DNA of 34,098 nt from Streptacidiphilus carbonis (GCF_000787775.1 NZ_BBPM01000070.1:1-34098); one strand, 5' to 3'; positions 14,152 to 22,762 are shown, counted from the stretch's first letter. Program-made: numbers and translations. Notes: generated by a model not told the origin, from the sequence alone.

Positions 14152-15012
14152 TCACTTCTCGGCGCTGTGCGACGCTGCCACGAAGGCCGCCCTGTCGAAG
14201 GCCAGGATAAGGTCCCTGATCTGCTCCGGGGCGTCCACCTGCGGGTGGTGGCCGCTGCCCTCGACCATCTCGACGGCCGCTCCGAGCTGTTCGCCGACCC
14301 ACTCGGCCTCCGCCGCGGCGTCGGGGAAGTCGGCGTCGGCCGTCCCCATCGCCACCAGCACCGGGACGCCGGACGCCTTCGCCCGGGGCAGCTCGGCCTC
14401 GGCCGGGCCGTGCCCGGCGGCGCACATCCGGGCGTAGACCTTGGTGCGCCCCGGCTCCTTGAGGTTGGCCCTGACCGCGGCCAGGTACTCCGCGTAGTCG
14501 GCGGGGCGCTGCGGGAACATCTTGGGCCACCAGGCGAACCAGACCGGGGCCGTCAGCAGCGGACGGGTGATCAGGAAGGTGCCGATCCGGCCGACCAGGG
14601 TGGCCGGCGCGTCCCTGACGAACGGCCCGGCGAGCACCGTGCCGCGCAGCAGCTCGGGGCTGTCGGCGAGGACGTGCACGGCGGAGGCGGCGGTGTAGGA
14701 GTTGCCGTAGAGCAGCACCGGGCCCGCATCGAGGTGGCGGATCAGCGCGGCCAGGTCGCCGCCGGTGGCGGCGGAGCTGTACTCGTCGAAGCCGGTGTCG
14801 GACTCCCCCAGACCGCGGTAGTCGGTGGTGACGACCCGGTAGCCGGCCGCCAGCAGCAGCGGGGTGAGGAAGCGGAAGGTGGCGCGGACGTCCCCCATGC
14901 CCGGGGCCAGCAGGACGACCGGGCCGGTGCCCTGGTCGTCGTAGGCGATGCGGCCGGCGCTGCCGTCCGGGCGGGGGATCTCCAGGTGCTGGGTGGGGGC
15001 GGTGGTGTTCAT
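14152..15012 (-). CDS. Alpha/beta hydrolase
   Basis: Soluble hydrolase of 286 residues. The nucleophile elbow is YGNSYTA (G-N-S-Y-T), the oxyanion strand region VVLLAPGMGDVRATFRFL precedes it, and the likely acid and base are in ADADFPD and the C-terminal GSGHHPQVDAP. The cap contains TAPVWFAWWPKMFP, a hydrophobic segment suggesting a lipophilic ester or lactone substrate. ATG 15012 follows GAGGAA closely; a more distal in-frame start exists but would fall inside the promoter. Its pairing with a TetR gene suggests induction by its substrate or a related compound. Confidence 0.88.
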   Translation of the reverse strand: MNTTAPTQHLEIPRPDGSAGRIAYDDQGTGPVVLLAPGMGDVRATFRFLTPLLLAAGYRVVTTDYRGLGESDTGFDEYSSAATGGDLAALIRHLDAGPVLLYGNSYTAASAVHVLADSPELLRGTVLAGPFVRDAPATLVGRIGTFLITRPLLTAPVWFAWWPKMFPQRPADYAEYLAAVRANLKEPGRTKVYARMCAAGHGPAEAELPRAKASGVPVLVAMGTADADFPDAAAEAEWVGEQLGAAVEMVEGSGHHPQVDAPEQIRDLILAFDRAAFVAASHSAEK

Positions 15013-15070
15013 GGCTTCCTCGTTCTCTTCGTCGGCTCGTCCTCTTCGCTGGCGAGCTCCGATAGCCATA

Positions 15071-15100
15071 AAGCTACTCGAATTAGCCAAAGGGCGTCAA
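15071..15100 (-). promoter_or_regulatory. Promoter and probable TetR operator of the hydrolase operon
   Basis: On the minus strand a -35 TTGACG (15100-15095) and a -10 TAGCTT (15076-15071) are separated by 18 bp, a near-consensus housekeeping promoter. An imperfect palindrome with GCTA/TAGC ends (15073-15087) lies between them, where a TetR dimer would block RNA polymerase. Confidence 0.5.
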
Positions 15101-15153
15101 GGGTTCCCGGCCTTTCCCCCTCAGCGGCCGTTCCCCTCAGCGGCCGGAGGCTC

Positions 15154-15972
15154 CTACGGCACCAGCAGATAGGGAGTGGTGCTGCTGAGCACCGCGAAGC
15201 CCAGCCGCTCCAGGATCGGACGGCTCATGTCGGAGGCGTCGACCTGCAGATAGCGGTAGCCGGCCGCGGCCGCCTCGCGGGCGCGGTGGGCGACCAGCGC
15301 GCGGTAGATGCCCTTGCCGCGCCAGGCCGGCAGGGTGCCTCCGCCCCACAGCCCGGCGAAGCCGGTTCCCGGGTAGAGCTCCATCCGCGCAGCGCACACC
15401 GGCTCGCCGTCCGCCAGCACGACGACCATGCTCAGCGTGTCGGGATCGTTCTCCAACCGGGCCAGCAGCCGCTCCCGCAGCCGGTCGGCGCTGCTGCCGA
15501 ACACCCTGGAGTGCACCTGCACCACCAGCTCCACCCCGGCCGGGTCGACGACCTGCCGCAGCCGGAGCCCCTCCGGAAGCGCGGCGTTCCCCGGCGCGGC
15601 ATCCGCCAGCAGCCCGGCGGCCGGGGCCACCATCAGCGCCTCGGTCGGCTCCGGCTCGAACCCGGCTGCCAGCAGGCGGTCGCCGAGATCGGCCGGGCCG
15701 TCGTGCCCGTACAGCTTCCATTCGAACTCGCGGCCGACCTCCACTGCGCAGGCGGCCTGCTCGGCGATGGCGGCGTCGGCCGTGTCCTCGGTCAGGTCCG
15801 ACCACAGCACCCCGGTCCAGGCGTCCGGGCCGCCGCCGGTCTGGCGCAGCACGTCTCCGACCCGCTCAACGACGGCGCCGGGGCTGTCGGGGGCGGCCTC
15901 CAGCCGCATCCGACGGTCGAACAGGGCGAGTACCTCGGCGTGGTTCATCTCGGCGTGGTTCGTCTCGGTCAT
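15154..15972 (-). CDS. GNAT-family N-acetyltransferase
   Basis: Soluble protein of 272 residues with a C-terminal GNAT fold. The acetyl-CoA-binding motif A is seen as GGTLPAWRGKGIYRALV (R-G-K-G-x-Y/G-x pattern), followed by the motif B strand YRYLQVDAS and the helix SRPILERLGF. The N-terminal half, residues about 1-130, is divergent and may be a second degenerate GNAT unit. ATG 15972 was preferred to a TTG at 16008; both have weak ribosome sites. It stands alone between the hydrolase and NOS genes. The acetyl acceptor is unknown. Confidence 0.85.
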   Translation of the reverse strand: MTETNHAEMNHAEVLALFDRRMRLEAAPDSPGAVVERVGDVLRQTGGGPDAWTGVLWSDLTEDTADAAIAEQAACAVEVGREFEWKLYGHDGPADLGDRLLAAGFEPEPTEALMVAPAAGLLADAAPGNAALPEGLRLRQVVDPAGVELVVQVHSRVFGSSADRLRERLLARLENDPDTLSMVVVLADGEPVCAARMELYPGTGFAGLWGGGTLPAWRGKGIYRALVAHRAREAAAAGYRYLQVDASDMSRPILERLGFAVLSSTTPYLLVP

Positions 15973-16171
15973 GGCCCCATACGACCATCGACCCCGGTCT
16001 TCGGCCAACCGCTTTGTCGCAGGTCAGGACCGCGAGGGTGGGTCGTCGGCGGGTCGCCGCCGATCCGCGGGGCAGCCGGGAGCCACGACGGACAGCACCC
16101 TAGCCGTTCGCACGGCGCGCCGTGGGGACTATCGCACACTCTCCGCGTCCGTTCGGTCACCTGAGGTACCC

Positions 16172-17332
16172 ATGAGGCGGGAGGGATGTTCCTTGCTGTT
16201 CAAACGCACCATTCCATCGCACCACGGGATCGGCCGCCGCCGTCGACCGGCCGCGGCGACCGCCCGACTCAACGCCGCCGAGACGTTCATCAGGCAGTTC
16301 GCCGCGGAGAACCCGGGCACGGGCGACCCGGAGCCGCGCTGGCGCGAGGTCCGCAGGGCGATCGAGTCCCACGGGACCTATGAGCACACCACCGAGGAGC
16401 TGGCCTTCGGCGCCCGGGTCGCCTGGCGCAACGCCGCCCGCTGCATCGGGCGGCTGTACTGGCGCAGCCTGGTCGTGCGCGACCTGCGGCAGCTGCGGCA
16501 CCCGGACGACATCGCCGAGCAGAGCTTCGAGCACCTGCGGCTGGCCGGCAACGGCGGCCGGATCCGGCCGGTGATCAGCGTCTTCGCACCGGACCGACCG
16601 GGCCGTCCGGCGGCCAGGCTGCTCAGCGAGCAGCTGGTGCGCTACGCCGACGACCCGGCCAGCGCCGGACGCCTGGCCCTGGCCAGGGAGCTGGGCTGGA
16701 AGGGCGGCAAGGAGGAGTTCGACCCGCTGCCGCTGCTGGTCCAGGCGGCCCCCGACCGTGCCCCGGAGTACTACGAACTCCCCGACGACGCCGTGCTGGA
16801 GGTGCCGCTGCGGCATCCGGAGCACTCCGGCTTCGCCGGGCTCGGGCTGCGCTGGTACGCCGTCCCCGCGGTGTCCGACATGACCCTGGAGATCGGCGGG
16901 GTCCGCTACCCGGCGGCGCCGTTCAACGGCTGGTACATGGGGACCGAGATCGGCTCGCGCAACCTCGGCGACAGCGACCGCTACGACCTGCTCCCCTCCG
17001 TCGCCGCACTGTTCGGCCTGGACACCGTCAGCGACCGCAGCCTCTGGCGCGACCGGGCCCTCGTCGAGCTCAACCTGGCGGTACTGCACTCGTTCCAGGA
17101 GGCCGGCGTCACCATGGCGGACCACCACACCGAGTCCACCCGCTTCCTCGCGCACATCGAACGGGAGCGGCGCAGCGGACGCACCGTGCCCGCCGACTGG
17201 AGCTGGATCGTCCCGCCGCTGTCGGGTTCGGCCACCCCGGTCTTCCACCGCACCTACGACCCCCCTGACCAGGGGCTCCGTCCCGCACTGCTGCGCCGTC
17301 CGGCCGACGACGCATGGCGGATCCCGGACTGA
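16172..17332 (+). CDS. nos: Bacterial nitric oxide synthase oxygenase
   Basis: Haem enzyme of 386 residues that oxidises L-arginine to citrulline and nitric oxide using tetrahydrobiopterin or tetrahydrofolate. Signatures are plain: the haem-thiolate loop WRNAARCIGR with Cys91, the arginine-binding segment PFNGWYMGTEIGSRNLGD with Glu259, WYAVPAVSDM (W228) and the C-terminal ADHHTESTRFLAHIERER with DWSWIVPPLSGS. Like other bacterial NOS it has no reductase domain and must borrow electrons. ATG 16172 follows GAGG by five bases; TTG 16193 behind GGGAGGG is a credible alternative that removes seven residues. In plant-pathogenic streptomycetes NOS feeds thaxtomin nitration, but no P450 TxtE or peptide synthetase gene is adjacent here, so a different role is likely. 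Confidence 0.95.
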   Translation: MRREGCSLLFKRTIPSHHGIGRRRRPAAATARLNAAETFIRQFAAENPGTGDPEPRWREVRRAIESHGTYEHTTEELAFGARVAWRNAARCIGRLYWRSLVVRDLRQLRHPDDIAEQSFEHLRLAGNGGRIRPVISVFAPDRPGRPAARLLSEQLVRYADDPASAGRLALARELGWKGGKEEFDPLPLLVQAAPDRAPEYYELPDDAVLEVPLRHPEHSGFAGLGLRWYAVPAVSDMTLEIGGVRYPAAPFNGWYMGTEIGSRNLGDSDRYDLLPSVAALFGLDTVSDRSLWRDRALVELNLAVLHSFQEAGVTMADHHTESTRFLAHIERERRSGRTVPADWSWIVPPLSGSATPVFHRTYDPPDQGLRPALLRRPADDAWRIPD

Positions 17333-17359
17333 CCGGGCGTCAGCTGGACTGGACCTGCC

Positions 17360-17396
17360 TCAAACGCGTTGGTGCTTTGTGCGCCAACGCGTTTGA
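17360..17396. terminator. Long hairpin terminator after the NOS gene
   Basis: TCAAACGCGTTGG (17360-17372) and CCAACGCGTTTGA (17384-17396) are a perfect 13-bp inverted repeat; with three further pairs (one wobble) the stem reaches 16 bp around a TTTGT loop. It begins 27 bp after the NOS stop codon and is followed by TCTTGTTCG. A long GC-moderate hairpin with few trailing T residues is usual for streptomycete terminators. The symmetric AACGCGTT core could also be a protein site. Confidence 0.65.
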
Positions 17397-17480
17397 TCTT
17401 GTTCGTACCTTCATCCCCATTTTGACGCACGATCACCCGTCGGGCACATCACGGTCTCGCAACGCATCCGGAACAGGGCG

Positions 17481-17509
17481 TTGACGCCTCTGACCAACTG
17501 CCGTAGAAC
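17481..17509 (+). promoter_or_regulatory. Candidate promoter of the sugar ABC operon
   Basis: TTGACG (17481-17486) and TAGAAC (17504-17509) are separated by an ideal 17-bp spacer. Transcription from here would give a leader of about 210 nt before ATG 17726. The leader contains the hairpin at 17560-17581 and the palindrome at 17646-17674. No gene is seen in 17333-17725. Confidence 0.5.
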
Positions 17510-17559
17510 TACCCGTGCGGTCGAGACAAGTTTCATCCTGGTGACTTATGTTAGAAATC

Positions 17560-17581
17560 GATCGGCCTTAACCGGCTGATC
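17560..17581 (+). other. Leader hairpin in the sugar ABC operon
   Basis: GATCGGCC (17560-17567) and GGCTGATC (17574-17581) pair at all eight positions if one G-U wobble is allowed, with loop TTAACC. It lies in the proposed 5' leader. It could be a structural element or an operator; there is no T-run for termination. Confidence 0.3.
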
Positions 17582-17645
17582 AAGTCCGTCGAATTCAGGC
17601 AGCTCTCCCCAACTCCCCCCGCCCTTCCTCCACAGTCGCCGCCCG

Positions 17646-17674
17646 TGAACACAATCACTGTGCGTTTGTGTTCA
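17646..17674. promoter_or_regulatory. Palindromic operator candidate upstream of the sugar-binding protein
   Basis: TGAACACAA (17646-17654) and TTGTGTTCA (17666-17674) form a perfect 9-bp inverted repeat with an 11-bp spacer, about 50 bp before the lipoprotein start. The spacing places half-sites about two helical turns apart. The DeoR-family protein at the end of the operon is the obvious candidate to bind it. Confidence 0.55.
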
Positions 17675-17725
17675 ATTTCGCCTCTCCGCATGTCACCCAG
17701 CATTCCCATCACTCATGGAGGCACC

Positions 17726-19078
17726 ATGTCGGACGCAGGGATGTCACCGAGCCGTCGAACCCTGCTCAGGGGATTGGCCGGCGTCGCCGGAATATCGGTC
17801 GCGGGCGGGCTGGTCTCTGCCTGCAGCTCCTCGGGTTCGAGCTCCGGTTCGCCCAGCAGCGGCAGCTCGACCGGGGCGTCGGGCTCCTCAGGAGCAGTCA
17901 GCGGCACCGTCTCCTTCGGGTCCAACTACTCCGACCCCGGCGTGAAGACCGCCTTCGCCTCGCTGTGCACCGCGGCGACCGCGGCGACCGGAGCGCAGAT
18001 CAAGATCAACACGGTCGACCACAACACCTTCCAGAACGACATCACCGCCTACCTCCAGGGCACCCCCGACGACCTGTTCACCTGGTTCGCCGGCTACCGC
18101 ATGCAGTACTTCGCGGCGCAGGGCCTGGCCCAGCCGATCGACGACGTCTGGGCGAAGATCGGCGGCAACTTCAACAGCGCCGCCAAACAGCTCTCCACCG
18201 GCCTGGACGGTCACCAGTACCTGGTGCCGATCTACAACTACCCGTGGGTGGTCTTCTACAACAAGAGCGAGTTCGCGGCCAAGGGCTACACCGTCCCCAC
18301 CACCTGGGACCAGTACATCACGCTGGCCAAGAAGATGAAGACCGACGGGCTCATCCCGCTGGCCTTCGCCGACAAGGACGGCTGGCCCGCCCTGGGCACC
18401 TTCGACATCCTCAACATGCGCATCAACGGCTACGACTACCACATCAAGCTGATGAAGCATGAGATCCCGTGGACCGACCCGGGGGTCACCCAGGTCTTCC
18501 AGCACTGGGCCGAGATGATGCCCTACATGCAGACCGGCGCCAACGGCCGGATCTGGCAGGACGCGGCGAAGACCCTGGAGCAGAAGCAGGCCGGGATGCT
18601 CTACCAGGGCACCAACCAGGTCGCCCAGCAGTACGTCACCGACAAGGCGAACCTCGCGGACCTGGACTTCTTCGTCTTCCCCGAGATCAACCCGACGTAC
18701 GCCCAGGACTACATGGACGCCCCCACCGACGGCTTCATGCTCAGCAAGAAGGCCAAGAACGTGGACGCCGCCAAGGCGATCCTGGAGTACATCGGCACCG
18801 GCGCAGCCGAGGCCGGCTTCCTGAAGACCGACCAGTGGGACGTCGGCCTGGCCCAGGGCCTGTCCGTGCCCAGCTACGACGCCATCCAGAAGAAGTCGGT
18901 CACCGAGATCAACAAGTGCAAGGCCGTGGCCCAGTTCATGGACCGCGACTCCGACCCGGCGATGGCGACCGCGATGATCGCCATCATCCAGAAGTTCATC
19001 GACGACCCCAGCACCGGCAACATCGCCACCCTGCAGAAGAGTGCTGAGGCCCAGGCGAAGACGATCTACACGTCATGA
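17726..19078 (+). CDS. Sugar ABC transporter substrate-binding lipoprotein (CUT1 type)
   Basis: Exported solute receptor of 450 residues. The N-terminus has a twin-arginine motif (SRRTLLRG), a hydrophobic stretch and a lipobox ending LVSAC, so it is probably a Tat-exported lipoprotein anchored by that cysteine. A Ser/Gly-rich linker follows. The mature part has the family-1 extracellular solute-binding pattern (FTWFAGYRMQYFAAQGLAQPID, VPIYNYPWVVFYNKSEFAAKGY, PTTWDQYITLAKKMK). It should deliver a mono- or oligosaccharide to the permeases encoded next. ATG 17726 lies four bases after GGAGG; ATG 17741 is a shorter option. Its stop overlaps the permease start in ATGA, indicating translational coupling. 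The ligand is unknown. Confidence 0.92.
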   Translation: MSDAGMSPSRRTLLRGLAGVAGISVAGGLVSACSSSGSSSGSPSSGSSTGASGSSGAVSGTVSFGSNYSDPGVKTAFASLCTAATAATGAQIKINTVDHNTFQNDITAYLQGTPDDLFTWFAGYRMQYFAAQGLAQPIDDVWAKIGGNFNSAAKQLSTGLDGHQYLVPIYNYPWVVFYNKSEFAAKGYTVPTTWDQYITLAKKMKTDGLIPLAFADKDGWPALGTFDILNMRINGYDYHIKLMKHEIPWTDPGVTQVFQHWAEMMPYMQTGANGRIWQDAAKTLEQKQAGMLYQGTNQVAQQYVTDKANLADLDFFVFPEINPTYAQDYMDAPTDGFMLSKKAKNVDAAKAILEYIGTGAAEAGFLKTDQWDVGLAQGLSVPSYDAIQKKSVTEINKCKAVAQFMDRDSDPAMATAMIAIIQKFIDDPSTGNIATLQKSAEAQAKTIYTS

Positions 19079-20079
19079 GTTCTGCGACCGACACGCAGGT
19101 TCCGGCAGCGGCGCCCGTCAAGGCCCGCCGCCGCCGGAGCCTGCGCAGGCTCTCCGGACGCGACCGGGTGGTGGTGGGGCTGCTGCTGGGCATCCCCCTG
19201 CTGCTCGACCTGGCGTTCGTGTGGTTCCCCGCGCTGGCCACCCTGCTGCTCTCGTTCACCAAGTGGAACGGCGTCGGGAGCCTGCACACCAAGGCCTGCC
19301 TGCCCAACGTCCCGTCCATCCTCAACAACGGCTGTCTGTACGGGATCCAGAACTACCACCAGGCCGTCACCGTCTACCCGGAGTTCTGGCCCGCGGTCCG
19401 GCACAACCTGATCTGGCTGGGTGTCTTCATCTTCGTGGCCACCCCGCTGGGCATGCTCTTCGCGGTGCTCATCGACCGCGGCATCAAGGGCAGCCGGATG
19501 TACCAGAGCATCCTGTTCCTGCCGGTGATGCTGTCGCTGGCGCTGATCGGCATCATCTGGGAGTTCGTCTACTCGCAGAACCTCGGCCTGATCAACACCG
19601 TCATCGGCCGCAACGGCAACAGCAACGCCATCGACTGGCTCGGCAACCCGCACCTCAACCTGTGGGCCGTGCTGGTGGAGGCCACCTGGCGACAGGCCGG
19701 CTATGTGATGGTGCTCTACCTGGCCGGCCTCAAGGCGGTCGACCCGACGCTGCGCGAGGCCGCGGTCGTGGACGGCGCCAACGCCTGGCAGACCTTCTGG
19801 CGGGTGGTCTTCCCGGTGATGCGGCCGATCAACGTGGTCATCATGGTGGTCACCGTCATCGAGTCGCTGCGCGCCTTCGACCTGGTCTACATCACCAACA
19901 AGGGCATCAACGGTCTGGAACTGCTCTCGGTACTGGTCACCTCCAACATCGTCGGCGAGACCCAGCGGGTGGGCTTCGGCTCGGCCCTGGGCGTGGTGCT
20001 GCTGGTGATCTCCCTGGTGCCCATCTGCATCTTCCTGTTCCAGACGTTCCGCAGTGAGAGCCGTGAGGGGCAGTCATGA
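19075..20079 (+). CDS. Sugar ABC transporter permease 1 (MalF-like)
   Basis: Inner-membrane permease of 334 residues with about six helices (binding-protein-dependent transport family). The ATPase-coupling EAA loop is EAAVVDGANAWQTFWRVVFP. Between helices 1 and 2 is an external loop with two cysteines (KACLPNVPSILNNGC), which might form a disulfide-tied insertion; this is not typical of the family. The start overlaps the binding-protein stop by four bases (ATGA) and its own stop overlaps the next start in the same way, so the three genes are tightly coupled. Confidence 0.92.
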   Translation: MSSATDTQVPAAAPVKARRRRSLRRLSGRDRVVVGLLLGIPLLLDLAFVWFPALATLLLSFTKWNGVGSLHTKACLPNVPSILNNGCLYGIQNYHQAVTVYPEFWPAVRHNLIWLGVFIFVATPLGMLFAVLIDRGIKGSRMYQSILFLPVMLSLALIGIIWEFVYSQNLGLINTVIGRNGNSNAIDWLGNPHLNLWAVLVEATWRQAGYVMVLYLAGLKAVDPTLREAAVVDGANAWQTFWRVVFPVMRPINVVIMVVTVIESLRAFDLVYITNKGINGLELLSVLVTSNIVGETQRVGFGSALGVVLLVISLVPICIFLFQTFRSESREGQS

Positions 20080-21011
20080 CCACCGACTCCAGTATTTCGG
20101 GGAGCCTCCCCCGGGTCCGGACCGCGCAGCCCAGCGGCACCGGACGCCGCGGCAAGCCGCGGCCCTGGGGGCAGATCGCCTCGCAGCTCTTCCTGATCAG
20201 CGCGTCGGTGCTGTGGCTGCTGCCGATCCTGTTCGCGCTCTACATCGCGCTGCGTCCGTACTCGGAGACCACCAAGTACGGCTATGTCTCGCTGCCGCAC
20301 TCACTGACGCTGAAGAACTTCACGGACGCCTGGAGCACCTCCGGGATGCCGCACTTCTTCTGGAACTCGGTGCTGATCACGGTCCCGGCCGTGGTCATCG
20401 TGCTGGCGCTGGCCTCGGGCGTGGCCTTCGTGCTGACCCGGGTGAACGTCAAGATCAATGTGGCGCTGCTGATCGTGTTCACGGCCGGCAATCTGCTGCC
20501 GCAGCAGGTCATCATCACCCCGCTGTACCGGTTGTACCTGCTCATCCCGCTGCCGTCGTTCCTCAGCGACAGCGGCCTGATGTACAACTCGATCACGGGC
20601 CTGGTCGTCGTCAACGTCTCCTTCCAACTGGGCTTCTGCGTCTTCGTGCTGAGCAACTACATGAAGTCGATCCCGGAGGAGATGTACGAGGCGGCGCTGG
20701 TCGACGGGGCCGGCCTGTGGACCCGCTTCTGGCGGCTGACGGTACCGCTGTGCCGTCCGGCGCTGGCGGCCCTGGCGACCCTGCTGACGACCTGGATCTA
20801 CAACGACTTCTTCTGGGCCATCACCCTGATGTCGTCCGGCGACAAACGCCCGGTCACCTCGGCCCTGGCCAACCTCCAGGGCCAGTTCGTCAGCAACCAG
20901 AACCTGATCGCGGCGGCGGCCATGATCGCTGCCGTGCCCACCCTGGTGGTCTACGTCCTGCTGCAGAAGCAGTTCATCGCGGGGCTCTCGCTCGGTTCGA
21001 GCAAGGGTTGA
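20076..21011 (+). CDS. Sugar ABC transporter permease 2 (MalG-like)
   Basis: Inner-membrane permease of 311 residues, partner of the preceding protein. About six helices are visible, starting with LFLISASVLWLLPILFALYIAL, and the EAA loop reads EAALVDGAGLWTRFWRLTVPL. The C-terminal ending KQFIAGLSLGSSKG is typical of MalG-type subunits. No ATP-binding subunit gene follows; streptomycete CUT1 transporters usually share the ATPase MsiK, encoded elsewhere. The 140-bp stretch after it leads to the DeoR gene. Confidence 0.93.
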   Translation: MTTDSSISGSLPRVRTAQPSGTGRRGKPRPWGQIASQLFLISASVLWLLPILFALYIALRPYSETTKYGYVSLPHSLTLKNFTDAWSTSGMPHFFWNSVLITVPAVVIVLALASGVAFVLTRVNVKINVALLIVFTAGNLLPQQVIITPLYRLYLLIPLPSFLSDSGLMYNSITGLVVVNVSFQLGFCVFVLSNYMKSIPEEMYEAALVDGAGLWTRFWRLTVPLCRPALAALATLLTTWIYNDFFWAITLMSSGDKRPVTSALANLQGQFVSNQNLIAAAAMIAAVPTLVVYVLLQKQFIAGLSLGSSKG

Positions 21012-21151
21012 CCCGGGTCGCCGCGCGCGATGCCGCCGCCGCGGCAAGGGTGACCGCCACCGCCACGGGCCGGGTGGCCGCCGCGCCCGATGCCACCACC
21101 CCGGGCGGGACCACCACCAGAGCCGTTACCGAATGCGACGGGGGGCGGAAG

Positions 21152-21928
21152 GTGCTGCCCAGGCAGCGTCAAGGAGCGATCCTGGACGAGCTCCGTGCCA
21201 GGGGGGAGGTGGACATCGGCGCGCTGGCCCTGCGGCTCGGCGTGTCGGAGGCCACGGTGCGCCGGGACCTCGGCGTACTGGCCCGTCAGGGCCACCCGGT
21301 ACCGCTGCGCCGTACCACCGCACCCACCCCCCGGCCCACCCCGAGCGGAACGGCCCGTCCCCAGGCCGAGCAGGAGGCCATCGCCGCGGCGGCGGCCGGG
21401 CGGGCCCGGCCGGACATGACCATCGGCCTGTCCGGCGGGGCCGCCGTCCAGAAGCTCGCCGTCCACCTGCGGGAGCTCCCCGGCCTCACCGTGGTCACCA
21501 ACTCGCTGGTCACCGCCACCATCCTGACCCGCTCCGGGCGCGGCCGGGCCCGTCCCACGGTGATCCTCACCGGCGGCTACCGCACCCCCGACAACGACCT
21601 GCTGCACGGTCCGGTCTCCGCGCTGGTGCTCCGCAGCATGCGGCTCGAACTGGCCTTCCTGGACTGCGCGGGCCTGGACGGCCCGAACGGCGCCAGCACC
21701 GACTCGCTGGCCGACAGCGACACCCGCCGCGCCCTGGTCCAGGCCGCCGCCCACACCTGTGTCCTGGCCACCGCCGCCCAGTGCGGCCGCACCGCCCTAA
21801 GCGTCTTCGCCGGACCCGACGAGATCGACTTCGTCGTCACCGCCTCATCGGGCGCCCCCTCCCCCGCCCAACGCGCCGTCCTCCGCCAGGCCAGAGGCGC
21901 CCTCTGCGTCGACCTGGGCGTGAGCTGA
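21152..21928 (+). CDS. DeoR/GlpR-family transcriptional regulator
   Basis: Regulator of 258 residues. The N-terminal DeoR helix-turn-helix is VDIGALALRLGVSEATVRRDLGVLARQG (residues about 20-47), and the C-terminal sugar-phosphate sensor domain shows TIGLSGGAAVQKLAVHL, TVVTNSLVTATIL and the later FLDCAGLDGPNGAS. A Pro/Thr/Arg-rich linker (about 52-70) replaces the usual GG(A/G) wing, which is unusual. GTG 21152 follows the purine-rich GGGGGCGGAAG. It is the last gene of the sugar transport cluster and most likely represses it, responding to a phosphorylated sugar. Confidence 0.88.
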   Translation: MLPRQRQGAILDELRARGEVDIGALALRLGVSEATVRRDLGVLARQGHPVPLRRTTAPTPRPTPSGTARPQAEQEAIAAAAAGRARPDMTIGLSGGAAVQKLAVHLRELPGLTVVTNSLVTATILTRSGRGRARPTVILTGGYRTPDNDLLHGPVSALVLRSMRLELAFLDCAGLDGPNGASTDSLADSDTRRALVQAAAHTCVLATAAQCGRTALSVFAGPDEIDFVVTASSGAPSPAQRAVLRQARGALCVDLGVS

Positions 21929-22058
21929 CCCACCGTCGGCTCTCGGCTCCACCGCAGGGCGTCCCGCTCCTTCGGCGGGTTCGATCGCATCCTGTCCGGC
22001 TGGTGAGCCGTCAGCGAACGATGGCACGGCGACGGGCCGGGACTCGCAGGCTCGGAGC

Positions 22059-22730
22059 ATGGACATCGTCGAGGTACTGCCGAGACTGCGTATGCTCCGC
22101 TTCCCTGTGGGAGCGGCCTACCTGTGGCGGGACGGCCGCGAGTTGACCCTGATCGACACCGGGACGGCCGACTGCGCCGCGGAGATCGAAGAGGCGCTGG
22201 ACGGCGAACTGCGTCGGATCGTCCTGACGCACTGGCACGAGGACCACACCGGCTCAGCGGCCGCGCTGGCCGCACGGCACGGGGCGGAGGTGGTGGCGCA
22301 CCGGCTGGATGCTCCCGTGATCCGCGGACACGTGGCGGGGGCTCCGGCGGTGCTTGAGGAGTTCGAGATACCGATCAGGGCAGCGCTTCCGCCGCTGCCC
22401 CCGGCCGCACCGTGTCGGGTGGACCGGGAGGTGGAGCAAGGCGAGGTGCTGGAGTTCGGAGGCGGAGCCGTCGTGGTCGGCGTCCCCGGGCACACGGACG
22501 GCTCGATCGCGCTGCATCTGCCCGAGACGAGGGTTCTGTTCACCGGCGATGCGGTCGCCAACGTCGGCCGAACCATGCTGGGCGTCTTCAACACCGACCG
22601 CGCCAAGGCCGTCAAGTCGCTGCACCGACTGGCGGACCTGGCGGTCGAAACCGTGCTCTTCGGGCATGGCGACCCGATCGTCCACGGCGCAGCGTTCGCC
22701 CTGCGGCGAGCGGCCTCGGCAGCCGAGTGA
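22059..22730 (+). CDS. Metallo-beta-lactamase-fold hydrolase
   Basis: Cytoplasmic hydrolase of 223 residues. The metal-binding motif T-H58-W-H60-E-D62-H63 is intact, with the further ligands H145 (GVPGHTDGS), D164 (FTGDAV) and H203 (FGHGDPI), so it should bind two Zn or Fe ions. This set matches the glyoxalase II/lactonase-like branch of the superfamily. Substrates in this branch range from thioesters to lactones and cannot be chosen here. ATG 22059 is supported by AGG about eight bases upstream. It is convergent with the methyltransferase gene, 32 bp away. Confidence 0.9.
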   Translation: MDIVEVLPRLRMLRFPVGAAYLWRDGRELTLIDTGTADCAAEIEEALDGELRRIVLTHWHEDHTGSAAALAARHGAEVVAHRLDAPVIRGHVAGAPAVLEEFEIPIRAALPPLPPAAPCRVDREVEQGEVLEFGGGAVVVGVPGHTDGSIALHLPETRVLFTGDAVANVGRTMLGVFNTDRAKAVKSLHRLADLAVETVLFGHGDPIVHGAAFALRRAASAAE

Positions 22731-22762
22731 CGCAGTCAGCGTCCCATCCGCCGGCCTAACGG

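Noticed and set aside
14095-16164. Long plus-strand frame over the TetR, hydrolase and GNAT genes
   Set aside because: It is antisense to three genes with clear motifs and its translation is low-complexity.
15428-16171. Upstream extension of the NOS frame
   Set aside because: The extra residues are Ser/Ala/Arg-rich shadow sequence opposite the GNAT gene and have no NOS similarity.
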